From the NCBI GenBank assembly GCA_036897625.1, contig JAYMTA010001444.1:1-20015 (forward strand): DNA of 20,015 nucleotides, in the 5' to 3' direction. This DNA comes from Pelargonium cotyledonis. Lineage: Eukaryota > Streptophyta > Magnoliopsida > Geraniales > Geraniaceae. Positions 1 to 9,660 of the stretch are shown here, in pieces. Numbering within the stretch: position 1 is the first letter of the stretch; the number at the start of each line of letters is the position of its first letter. The notes below the pieces were generated by a model, which worked only from the letters and a program-made list of their open reading frames with translations, did no database searches and was not told the origin of the DNA. The translations under genes were made by a program, and so were the position numbers.

Positions 1-133
1 GTGGAGAAGTAAAAGCCCACCCGCCATTCGTATTTGATCTCTTGTGTTTGGACCCCAAGAAAATCCGATCATCTCCATCACCATCTTCTTCGTCCTCCTC
101 AGATCCTCGTCGGCGGTCGCAGCATTTTGTTTG
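1..133 (+). promoter_or_regulatory. 5' leader of the calmodulin-like gene
   Basis: The stretch before the ATG at 134 is rich in C and T, with repeated TCTTC/CCTCC-like blocks typical of plant 5' untranslated leaders. It contains no upstream ATG, so 134 is the first start a scanning ribosome would meet. The promoter itself lies left of the window, and no TATA box is visible here. Confidence 0.55.
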
Positions 134-631
134 ATGGCCAAGACTACACTGCACAACCCCGATCAGCTCCAGCAGCTCAAGGACATCTTCAAGCGCTTCG
201 ACATGGACTCCGACGGCAGCCTCACCCACCTCGAGCTCGCCGCCCTCCTCCGCTCCCTCGGCCTCAAGCCCGGCGGCGACCAGCTTCACGACCTCCTCGC
301 CAACATCGACTCCAACGGAAATGGGTCTGTCGAGTTCGACGAGCTCGTCTCCGCCATCTTGCCCGACATGAACGAGGAGGTCCTCATCAACCAGGAGCAG
401 CTCCTCGACGTCTTCCGATCCTTCGATCGCGACGGAAACGGCTACGTCACCGCCTCCGAGCTCGCCGGATCTATGGCCAAGATGGGTCACCCCTTGTCCT
501 ACCAGGAGCTCTCCGACATGATGCGCGATGCCGACACCAACGGCGACGGCGTCCTCAGTTTCAACGAATTCGCCAACATCATGGCCAAGTCCGCCTCCGA
601 ATTTCTCGGCCACCCCGCCGCCGCCTCCTAG
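134..631 (+). CDS. CML16: Calmodulin-like protein, CML15/CML16 type (four EF-hands)
   Basis: An intronless gene for a 165-residue cytosolic or nuclear Ca2+ sensor that would change shape on binding calcium and signal through partner proteins. It has no catalytic domain. Four complete EF-hand loops are visible: residues 23-34 (DMDSDGSLTHLE), 59-70 (DSNGNGSVEFDE), 98-109 (DRDGNGYVTASE) and 134-145 (DTNGDGVLSFNE). Each has acidic residues at loop position 1 and Glu at position 12, so all four sites should bind. The linker ILPDMNEEVLINQEQL and the tail SFNEFANIMAKSASEFLG match my recollection of Arabidopsis CML15/16. I chose ATG 134 because it is the first ATG, has G at +4, and gives the family length (about 157-165). 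The frame is open upstream to a GTG at 44, but plants do not normally use that. There is no Gly2 myristoylation site. Codons end mostly in C or G, in sharp contrast to the AT-rich flanks. CML15 versus CML16 cannot be settled from sequence alone. Confidence 0.93.
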   Translation: MAKTTLHNPDQLQQLKDIFKRFDMDSDGSLTHLELAALLRSLGLKPGGDQLHDLLANIDSNGNGSVEFDELVSAILPDMNEEVLINQEQLLDVFRSFDRDGNGYVTASELAGSMAKMGHPLSYQELSDMMRDADTNGDGVLSFNEFANIMAKSASEFLGHPAAAS

Positions 632-1000
632 ACCCCACCGCCGCTGCTGCCGCCGGGTACGAATCTATCGCTGTTTCTGACTTCTGAGGATTTTGTTTTT
701 AAAACAAACAAAAATTTGGGTTTTTTTTTTGGTGGTTAGTTAAATTTTTGAGGTGTCATTATGATAATTACATATATATGTATAGGATGATCTGAAATTT
801 GAAGGAGGAGGAAGAGGAAAATTTAGATATTTGATGAGATGAGACACCTCAATGATCTGTAGCTAACTACTGTTTATGTAAATGATTAATTAATCCCATC
901 ATTGATTTATATCTGGGTTTCTTTGGTTTCAATTGCAGAAATATTGAAGATGACTTCTTTATTTTGGATGAATTTGAATGTGTAACTATGTTTTCTAGAG
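632..1000 (+). other. CML 3' untranslated region with a possible intron
   Basis: AT-rich downstream sequence with no coding content. A donor-like GT at 657-658 (GGGTACGA context) and a pyrimidine-rich tract ending in GCAG at 935-938 would make a 282-bp intron in the 3' untranslated region. Its junction would lie 25 bases after the stop codon. The splice sites are inferred from motif alone. No single clear polyadenylation site can be chosen. Confidence 0.3.
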
Positions 1001-1110
1001 CATTTCTGAATTCGGGTTGTGTGAGTTTTGTGTTCTATAATTGCTGGTTTACTAGGATGAAATGTATATAGTTAATGTTCAATTTTTTGTCAAATGGTGA
1101 AGCTGAAATC

Positions 1111-1535
1111 TCATTTGGTTTCAATTGTGCGAGTTCTGTGTGCTATGATTACTGGTTTAGTACGACGAAATGTGCATAATTTAAGTTTGAATGTTGATGT
1201 GATTATTGATCTATTCAAAGGTTATCTGGTGAGACTGAAATCTCGAAGTTCATTGATTTTTGGTTTCGATTGTGAGAGTTTTGTGTGTTGTTGTTGCTGG
1301 TTTACTATGATGAAATATATATCTCATTTGGTTTCAATTGTGCGAGTTTTGTGTGCTATGATTACTGGTTTAGTACGGCGAAATGTGCATAATTTAAGTT
1401 TGAATGTTGATGTGATTATTGATCTATTCAAAGGTTATCTGGTGAGATTGAAAGCTATGATTACTGGTTCAGTACGGCGAAATGTGCATAATTTAAGTTT
1501 GAATGTTGATGTGATTATTGATCTATTCAAAGGTT
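1111..1535 (+). repeat. Three nearly identical repeat copies (213-bp and 99-bp spacing)
   Basis: The block at 1111-1240 recurs at 1324-1453 with three substitutions that I can see, an offset of 213 bp. The segment at 1356-1436 recurs at 1455-1535 with one substitution, an offset of 99 bp. A 45-bp block starting GTGAGAGTTTTGTGTG is found both near 1272 and near 1537. Both offsets are multiples of three, so a single reading frame of 148 codons stays open (1094-1540). Its translation is hydrophobic and repetitive and resembles no family I know. I read this as recent duplication of non-coding DNA, not a gene. Confidence 0.85.
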
Positions 1536-1663
1536 TGTGAGAGTTTTGTGTGTTGTTGTTGCTGGTTTACTATGATGAAATTTATAGTTTAAGTTTGAAT
1601 TTTTGTCCTGATTCTTGATCTGTTGAGATCATGATTTAGTGGGGCTGAAATTGTGAATTTTGT

Positions 1664-1976
1664 CTATGATGCACGGACATTCTTTTTTGTTTTCATCTCA
1701 ATGTACCTATGTCTGATACGTATCTACACTTGACTATACGTGTTCCCATCTTTTTAATAAAAAAGTTATCTGACTAGTGTTTGACACATTACGTCTCCTC
1801 GTTTTCTTCTTTTAAAAAAATGAATTTATTGAACGCGTGCGATGCTCTAAAACACAGTGATGAACATGACTTTATGTAACTTATATATGCTAATATATGA
1901 TTTTATAAAAACTGTATGTCACTGTATCCGTGTCGTGTCGTGTCCCACATCTTTTACTCGTGTTTATGCAACATAG
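1664..1976. mobile_element. Possible MITE-like insertion inside the repeat array
   Basis: The array is broken here by about 313 bp of unrelated sequence, including a GTGTCGTGTCGTGTC stretch at 1931-1945. Its edges form an imperfect inverted repeat: CTATGATGCA at 1664-1673 and TGCAACATAG at 1967-1976, with one mismatch in ten. No coding capacity and no obvious target-site duplication are seen. It could be a small non-autonomous DNA element, or simply unrelated intergenic DNA. Confidence 0.3.
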
Positions 1977-2180
1977 GTTATTGTTGCTGGTTTACTATGA
2001 TGAAACATGTATAGTTTAAGTTGAATTATTATCATGTTTCTTTTTATGTTGAAATAGTGATTTGGTGGGGTTGAAATCTTGAATTTTGTTGATTTGGTTT
2101 CAATTGGTTAGAGGTTTATGCATTATTATTCTTGGTTTACTGTGACGAGCTGTATACGGTTTAAGTTCGAGGTTTATGCA

Positions 2181-2655
2181 TCCGCCTTCTGGTAGGCTCA
2201 AGTTGAAGGTTGATGGTGCACTTTTACCCTAGTAGAATAGGTATAGGGCTGGTTGGGTGGTCCGTGACAGTATAGGGAGATGACGGGTGGAGGTGGTCAG
2301 AGGTCCTGGGTGGGGTTGCCGAGGTCATGGTGGTGGAGGCAATATCGGATAATGAAGCTTTAAGTTTGGTGGCTATTTGGGGGCGGGGGGAGGTGGTGGG
2401 GGATTCTGATGCAATTCAGGTGGTTCAAGCTTTGCTAACCGGAATGGAGGATAACAATTCCTTTCATTTGATAGTTGTTGATATTTCGGTTCTTTCAACT
2501 CAGTTTGGTAGCATAGAGTTTTAATTTGTCAGGCGGTTTGCGAACAAACTGGCTCATGCTCTTGTTAGGTTATTCTATATTGTGTTAGGCCTTGGGGGTT
2601 GGGTGTCATATTTTGTTACCTAATGATTGTTTAGTGATAAAAAATGTTTATCTCA
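2181..2655 (+). pseudogene. LINE ORF2 C-terminal RNase H relic
   Basis: Remnant of the plant L1-LINE RNase H domain (RVT_3 family). Reading from about 2176, one frame gives HPPSGRLKLKVDGA, the first catalytic Asp motif, then two adjacent stops, AGWVVRDSIG and a further stop. After a frameshift, the frame open from 2327 gives SDNEALSLVAIW, then GDSDAIQVVQALL (the catalytic Asp region) and DIS...FGSIEF. A stop at 2522-2524 is followed in frame by FVRRFANKLAHALVR, the RxxNxxAHxLAR signature that ends these domains. It has at least four stops and one frameshift, so it is not functional. The 3' end is probably near the A-rich sequence at 2639-2646. I found no target-site duplication. It lies between the CML repeat array and the flippase 3' end. 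Confidence 0.72.
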
Positions 2656-3024
2656 ACAACAAAAAACATGACCCGCTCAATAATCATGCTCAAACGAACA
2701 TAACTATCCCAACTCTACAACAAATTTTCTTTGTATTATAAGCAAATAATACAAATCAAGATCTGTGCTACTCTGTGATCTGAAAAGAGGCTCACACGGC
2801 CAAGAATCAAAATTTACAGCTACCGGAACTTTTCTTCCTGTAAAAGTAAATGGCACAATCGAAATGAAAAATTTATCTGTACATTGTCCTCTCGCTGCTC
2901 AACATTTCCGGGCATGCTTCCTTTGGCAAAAAGAGTTAAAACAGTCCCGTCATTGAGCGTCATGTACAACGGACATAGCTTCAACAGCTCGTATACTTAC
3001 ATCTGCAAACTTTATTCTCGTATG
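2656..3024 (-). other. Flippase 3' untranslated region and intergenic gap
   Basis: Sequence downstream of the flippase stop codon, read on the minus strand. It is moderately AT-rich with T-rich and TGTA-containing stretches of the kind found around plant poly(A) sites, for example TTGTATTATTTGC (minus strand) near 2740. No exact cleavage site can be assigned. The short reading frames here show no family similarity. Confidence 0.4.
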
Positions 3025-6000
3025 TTATCGATCATTCTTTTTTGCTGCTACACGCGCTGTGGAGCCTACAGTTTGTGGCCGTATTGATCTTTGGCGCACC
3101 ATATCACAGTACTCGGGGTCATTTGTTTGCCCTTCGTGTCTTATCCACTGTATCATCCCGTGGTACATGGGAAAGAACCTCATCTTGATAGCAGAGTACG
3201 AAAAGTATGGGATCAAAGTTGCGATGACCAAGAAGAGCGTGACGAGCCAGAAGGAAGGGGTCGGAGCAAGAGTCTCGACGAAGATTTTGTAGGCATTGGT
3301 GGAAATGGTGGGAGAGATGGCTCCATATGTTAAGAGGAAAACATACCAAAGAGCAATTGAACCCCAAATGAAGAGATGCTGTATCAAAGTGAAGTAACTT
3401 ATGGACAGCGCCAATTGACAGTTTACCACCCACACGATGCCCGTGTACATTGTTGCTCCTAGGATGTCTCTTCCGGCAACTTGTCCGTCGGAATTGAAGG
3501 CCTGGTACTCCATTGCCCTTGTGCAAAAGAAGAAAACGATGACAGCACTTAAGAACCCGTTGAACATCCAGCCAAGTATCCTCAACCAGCTGAAGAGGAC
3601 ATTTCGTACCCCTTCTTGGTATAATAGAGGAAACTGCAAAACGAAACACCAGAAACATTATTAACCGTTGTTCATCATATAACAGAAATGAGAAGTTGCC
3701 AAACTTACGTCGCTTTATGGAAAAGTCGGATACATTCCAACAGAAATGAGAAGCTACCGTTTCGAGTTAATGCCAAAAACTTACATGTTATGGTCACTGA
3801 ATACAAACATTCTTAAAGCTACCAATAGACTCTTTATAATGTATCATAGTGACAGGTTATGGGCCCTAAGGACTGTGATCTAACCGGGCAAAACCGGAAT
3901 TGGAACTAGCCCAATACGAGAAGTTGAGAACTGAGTCAGGTCCGGTTGGACCAAAATGAACTAAATTTTTTTAAGAGAAAATGTTATAATTTGAGTTAAC
4001 AGAATAAAAATCAAAATGTTTGGACCGGTTGACATTCAGTCCACACTTTCCAGTGCAGTTTCTCGGTCCATACTGGAATACGAACACCCCTATATACATG
4101 GCTAACCATAAATATTTATACCGATACAAATTAGTAAATGTACCTTGATACAAAATCGCGCAGATACGTCCTGGTCAAAGACACCCAAAGCAATTGGTGG
4201 AAGTGCTGTGAAGAAGACGTTGTAAAGTGACAGAAACCAATCATTGTATCCAGGCTGGGCTGAAAACGATGCAGATGCCTCGTACAAGAAGAGAGAAAAA
4301 CCAAATACGATATTTTTGTAGAAAAAGTAGCATATCTGCACAGAGAAGGATGAACAACAAAACCTAAGAAAGTAGCATATTATTGTATAACATTAAAGCC
4401 TAGCCATATTTTACAACAAAACATAAGAAAAATAAATAAATAGTACCATTGTTGAAATCCTTCTATAACACCAATGTCCATGCACAAGCAGCAAACGCTC
4501 CAAATACCGGAACTGTGCAATTGCAATATCACTTGACATGACCGCCTGAGTAAAATATAAAAAATGAGCCTCATAAGCAACGAAAAACAAAGGCTGGGAG
4601 ATTAATTTATTCAGATATGATTCAGTAAACAATGTAATTTTTGTACCACACCTGCATTCCTTCAACTCCACTGATTCCAATACCAATATCTGCTTCTTGA
4701 AGCATTCCAACATCGTTGGCACCATCTCCAATCGCCAGTGTTGTTTTCCCAGTGCCAGATTTGACCAGTCTTGTAACCTGTGTTTTCAGTATCACAATTT
4801 AGAGCATATCTTAAAGCGAAGCCCATTAAAAGAAGATTTTACAAAACCCAAAAAAGAACAAATACAGAAGAAAACATAAGATGACACTTCTAGGATATAA
4901 GTAAACACACCAAAGCCTTCTGTTTTGGGGACGAACGGCAGCAAATAACTGATGCACAACCAACTGCAAGCTCTAGAAAATTGTGTTTCATATCATCTTC
5001 AAGAGCATAAGCGAGGGATTTCCCATCAATGATCAGAGCAAAGGCATCAGAGTTTCCCCTTGAAACTGCAAGTTGAGCCTTCCCTTGAGCTATCTGAACT
5101 CTTACACTTTCCCTTGATGCCTAAAGACAAACAAGAAATTAATTTCCCACATTACATGTTATTAATTGTGATTGAAATTATGGGAAGCTATGGAAATACA
5201 ATCTTGAGAAGGGCTATACTCCTTTGATAACTAAACCAGCCTTTGTTTTTCCACTAGATGAGTTTGATCCATATATCAACAATGAGGTTATATTACAAGT
5301 CATAAGTCATGTGAAGCTAACATACTCTTCGAGCCAAGTTATGATATACAAAAAATAAAAATAAAAAACAGAGTCATGCAATTACATTTGGATTCTAATA
5401 ACCTTATATCTGTCGTAGGTTCTCAAGTAACCGCCTGTTTATCTGTTATTTGTGAGAGATCCTAATTCCCATTTCTGGAGTGATATCGATGTCTTCATAC
5501 ATGCATCAATATTTGTGCTTCTATTAAGCAATCTATACGACTATATTATAACGTCTTCAATTGTTTATAGACAAAGAAAAGCAGATGTCGCACAAAGGAG
5601 ACGAAGATCAGTAGTTGACTGATCTGGTCTGACCCTCAATTCTTAACCATAGTATGAGCAGAATAAAAGAGGATCACACGATTCAAGCTTCAGTTCCACC
5701 AAAGTAAAATCCCTCACAAGACACCTAAGTCAAGGACTAAAATATCATTTTACCTTGTTGATGGCAAGTTTTCCTCCTATCTTTTCCAACGCTCGAATTT
5801 CTGGAGTCTCCAAGTTGATAATTATCTGCTTCATTCCTTGTCTAAGCAAACTACAGGCAAAACTGAGATATATATATTTTAAAGTCAGATAACGGGAAAT
5901 AAATGAACAGTAACCCTAACCTACTCTGAAGCAATACACAAAGCCATACCCAATATTGATGGCAGTCTCCATTTTATCTCCAGTCAAAATCCAAATCTTA

Positions 6001-9000
6001 ATCCCTGCTTGAGCAAGCTTATCAATGCAGTCAGGAACCTGAAAAGACACAACATAAGAGAATCATTTCCAAGCCCCATAAACCATCAAGGATAACTCAA
6101 CTTTTAAGCCTTAGTAGTTTACACTCACCCCATTTTGAAGTTTGTCCTCAACAGCAGTTGCACCAAGTAGAATTATATCCCTTTCAATAGTATCTGCTAC
6201 TTCATCAATCAATGTTTCCCGGTCTGCACTTACTGAATTCTTGGCCTCAATGAATTTCTCATTGAACTCCTTGTATTCATTTTCATCTAGTTCACGATAG
6301 GCAAGAATCAAAGTCCTCAGACCTGCATCAGCATACTCGTTCACATGATCCCTTGTATCCTCTTCAAACTCTCCTCCATTCTTGCCAAGCCTCTCAAACA
6401 TGACACTGAAAAAAAAGGAATTATTGTGATTTTATATTCAATTAGAAACAAGGAGCAAGGAATGGTTTCAAGGTAGTTTGTCACAAACCTGTCAGCACCT
6501 TTACAGAGTAGTAGTAGTTTCCCTTCGTCATTTCTTACTATTACAGACATCCGCTTTCTTGAACTGTTGAACTCTATAACACTTAGAAGATTATACGACC
6601 TGCAACATGTCATGCACTCATGCTTAGCTTTGAAGGGCATGATCTTTGCTTGCAAATGAGCAATACATATAGACAATAAGAAAAAGAGATGAAGGAGTAC
6701 TCAAATTGTTTTCAATTCTCTATAGCTCTGTATCACAATGCCATTCATCAATACCAACAAGTATTAATCATATACACAACATGATTATGACTGATAAATT
6801 CTTTCTTCCAGTTTTTCAACAGATACAAGGATAGATACTGACCTTTCAACTCTCTTGCCAGACACTGGATCCAACTCACGAACTGAAATGCTTGTTTGTG
6901 TCCTCCTGAAAAACTCAAATCCTAGTTCTCTTGAAGCATTAACAAATGCCAATTCATCTGGCGATTCAGCCTCATACAAAACATTCCCTGTCTCTTCATC
7001 AACCTCAGGTATGGCTGTGTGACAGATTGCCAATAAACGAAAAAACTTCTGGATGACATCTGCATGAGGCTCATTTACCCAGCTACCATCTGTAACCCTT
7101 TCATCCTTGAAGTTAAAACCTTTAATTGATGGTTTTGTATCACTAGAATCCTCTATACGGTCACCGACGTTCGCCTTTTTGAGAGCCAACGGTGAACCAT
7201 TTTTTCTGTCCATTGCCCTCTCAACCTCTGTAACACCACGGCCGTACGCTGTCCCAGCCACAGAACATTTAATGAACTCCATTGAATTGCATGTCAAAGT
7301 ACCCGTCTTGTCAGAAAGTATTGTGTTCACTTGGCCAAGTTCCTCATTCAAATTTGAGGTGCGGGCACGTGCAGGTTTGTCAGATTCCTCATAGTACATA
7401 TGAATATCTTGATTGATGAAGATGCTTTGAAGAACTTTAACAATTTCTACTGACACATACAAGGAGATTGGGATGAAATACCCATATAACATTAGGGCTG
7501 TGAGAAAGTGAAACATTGCTGCAATTGTTGCTTCGTTAGGATCAAAGAAAACTGTGGAATCATCTAGTCTGAGATACCACCGCTTCATCTTTCCATTTTC
7601 TATGTCTTCTTCGGTTGTAATGCCAAAAATAATAGATCCAATAAGGGACATAACAAATACTATGCAAAACAACAAGTATATAATTTTATCCATTTTTTTT
7701 TCAATTTTGCTTCTCTTTGACGGGGGGTTAGTAGAATTTTGCATAACCTTTGTGTCATGACCAGTGAAGATAACAGCTCCATATATATAGTCTGCATTTC
7801 GAAGTTTTGAGTCTCTGAGGAGAAGTTGTTGAGGAGAAAGGGGATATTGCTGCTCTTCAAACTCCAAATTTCCAATAAAAGAGTACAAATTTGCATTTGG
7901 ATCTTCACACTTGAGAATAGCCTTAAAATCCTGGAAATCAGAGTCCTCATGTAAGAAAGAAGTTACCTCCAGTCCCTGCTTTATTTTCAAATTTGTCTCC
8001 CCGTCAAGATTCATGGTCTCCACATAGCAGACTCCGTCCTCATAACAAGATGAAATCAAGAGGAGATCTGCAGGAAAGAATTCATCCTTCCCCACCTTCA
8101 CTATATCTCCCACTCCCAGATTCTTCCACTCTGTATACATAAAAACTCCGTTACCTTGATGCACTTGTACCTTTCTGTTGTTCACCTCAATATCCTGAAA
8201 TATTATTCCACACAAAATTACAAACTAGGTATGACAACTTGCGCAGAAAATAAATACTATCTAAAGCATCATAGTGTTTGTACTTGGACCGATGAGAAAT
8301 TGCTTATTAAACATATCCAGTAACAGGAAAGAAAACAGTTTCAGACACAACAAAATCTAGCAGATCTCGAAAGAAAATATATGGAAACAACCCATTTTTA
8401 ATATTCTAAAGGTGAGCTTGGTATTTTGCTTAACCTCAGCAAATCTAACTATTTTTTCAAAATTTTACATAAAATCTAGCTAATGCAAAATTGCGATTGT
8501 GGAAATTGAATGTACTATTTAAAGTTTTCCAAGCCTTTTCGACTGTGTATTGCGTGATCAAAATCATTGGCACACACCAAGAAGGAAAAACCTATGACGG
8601 CAGACATTCTAAACACAATTCACGAGTAGACCTTAAGACCATCATCAAGAGCTCTATTAACTTCACATGCCGTTTTCAAGCATTAGAAAAACTTTTGGTT
8701 TCAAACGGTATACAGAAAACTATTCAGTTATAACAATCTGATTTCATCTTTTAAGTAACGGTAACAAGTTCCAAAACCAACTTGAGCTCCAGGATGTGTA
8801 ATTAAAACTATAAAGCAGAATTACAACAATTGATAAATCTCTGTGGAACCAAAGAGCCAAATTGAGCAAAAGAATATAGCACCTGCTGTTTCCGTTTCCA
8901 ATCTTCAACGCCTTCTTTTCCCATGGTCGCTCCGATGACAACAATTAGAGGGATTATGGCACTGACAGCCGTATATGGAGCAAGCCTGGTGAATGACAAT

Positions 9001-9290
9001 ATGCCAGTCACCAAGAAGTAAAAATTAGCCACTCTCCTGAACTGCTCAAACAGCGATTTAGGCAAGAAACTAGCAAGAGTATACTTCGTAGTCTTCACAT
9101 AATTATCTATGTAATCGCAAAGTGCCGCCTCAACACAATTGGGCTCATTGCAGAACACAATCCTTGAAAACCCTGGTCCTCCAATCCGGGAATGGTCATC
9201 ACTCTTGTCACCCTTGAAAGATGCTCTGCCACAACTAAATGAGTAGATCTTGCCGAAATGGAGCTTTCTACTCTTCCTGCCTCCAGCCAT
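3025..9290 (-). CDS. ALA10: P4-type phospholipid-transporting ATPase (flippase), ALA9/ALA10 group
   Basis: Eleven coding exons on the minus strand: 9290-8883, 8194-6843, 6599-6489, 6405-6129, 6038-5950, 5862-5754, 5120-4911, 4777-4652, 4545-4447, 4335-4144, 3633-3025. All introns are GT-AG and the frames join to give 1193 residues (relatives about 1200). The enzyme uses ATP to move phospholipids to the cytosolic leaflet; family members work with an ALIS beta-subunit. Visible: [14 protein letters not shown] (38-51), M1-M2 (about 84-124), DGET actuator loop (200-203), M3 (306-329), M4 with PISL (378-381), DKTGT with phosphorylated Asp431 (431-435), ESPDE (546-550), KGAD (620-623), TGDK (735-738), GDGAND (869-874), M5-M10 in the last three exons, and the tail [15 protein letters not shown]. 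The start at 9290 gives the family N-terminus [18 protein letters not shown]. The C-terminus ends shortly after VGSTAR, some 10-15 residues earlier than I recall for Arabidopsis. ALA9 versus ALA10 rests partly on synteny. Confidence 0.93.
3634..4143 (-). other. Last flippase intron (510 bp) with a possibly foreign insert
   Basis: The intron has a clean donor (AAG/GTACAT) and acceptor (TTTTGCAG/TTT). Its middle, about 3860-4096, is less AT-rich than the other introns and carries repeated GGTCCGGTTGGACC- and TGGACCGGTTGAC-like motifs. Read on the minus strand it starts AGGGGTGTTCGTATTCC, which resembles ends of small non-autonomous hAT-type elements. The far end does not give a matching inverted repeat, so element status is a weak inference. 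Confidence 0.3.
5121..5753 (-). other. Flippase intron between exons 6 and 7 (633 bp)
   Basis: GT-AG intron (AAG/GTAAAA donor, TCTTTAG/GCA acceptor). Apart from ordinary AT-rich intron sequence I see nothing in it: no coding similarity, no repeat and no RNA gene. Confidence 0.8.
8195..8882 (-). other. First coding-region intron of the flippase gene (688 bp)
   Basis: GT-AG intron separating the N-terminal exon (ending KRKQQ) from the large second exon (starting DIEVNN), a junction that falls between codons. Only ordinary AT-rich intron sequence is visible; no transposon or RNA gene is recognised. Confidence 0.85.
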
Positions 9291-9660
9291 TAGCTACCAA
9301 CACACAAATCACAGGGAAATAAAACCCCACTAACAAGCAAAAATGCTCCTTCCTGCCAACACCAATACACACTGATAAATCATAAAATGTAGCAGGAGCT
9401 CCTTCAAAGAAACAAACACCCACAAAACAAAATACCCAGAAGCGAACATGAGCTTGAGCTCTCAAATTTTTTGACAAACAGACGCCACAACCCCACTACA
9501 ATACTTAATACAGAAACACAAAACCCAAAAAACATATCAATAAATCAATGAACACAAACCTCTTAAACCCAGAAAAAGTTGAACAAAGAAGAAGAGATTT
9601 TGAGAGAGAGAGAGAGAGAGTAGGAGAGGCAAGTTAAAGCAAAAGCGCAGACATAGACAA
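9291..9660 (-). promoter_or_regulatory. Flippase 5' leader with probable intron and CT repeat
   Basis: On the minus strand a donor-like AAGAG/GTTTGT (exon side ending at 9560) and an acceptor-like TTGGTAG (9300-9294) just before CTA-ATG suggest a leader intron at 9294-9559. The proposed leader exon contains a perfect dinucleotide run of about nine CT units on the minus strand (9602-9620), as commonly seen near plant transcription starts. Splice sites are inferred from motif only. Confidence 0.45.

Larger units (their letters stand above)
1001..2180 (+). repeat. Degenerate repeat array downstream of the CML gene
   Basis: Related blocks recur through this stretch, with cores such as GCTGGTTTACTATGATGAAA, TTTGGTTTCAATTG, GAGTTTTGTGTG and ATAGTTTAAGTTTGAA. 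Copies begin near 1020, 1140, 1295, 1355, 1455, 1560, 1985 and 2130 and differ in age. A short TTTGGTTTCAATTG match also occurs at 922-935, just outside, so the array may have grown from the gene's own 3' flank. A foreign segment (1664-1976) interrupts it. No transposase, reverse transcriptase or known satellite is recognisable. Confidence 0.75.

Noticed and set aside
44..133. N-terminal extension of the CML frame from a GTG codon
   Set aside because: Plants do not normally initiate at GTG here, and family members start at the Met encoded at 134.
34..687. 217-codon frame overlapping the CML gene
   Set aside because: It is the shifted frame of a GC-rich coding sequence, rich in Arg, Pro and Ala with no domain, while the other frame encodes four perfect EF-hands.
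1094..1540. CRISPR-like array
   Set aside because: The repeats are long, adjacent and diverged, with no regular spacers, and the DNA is from a plant nuclear genome.
3119..3658. 179-codon minus-strand frame across the last flippase exon
   Set aside because: It is a shadow of the real exon (3633-3025) in another frame, with no recognisable domain.
7107..7394. Plus-strand frames opposite the large flippase exon
   Set aside because: They are antisense shadows of the exon encoding the DKTGT region; no independent support.
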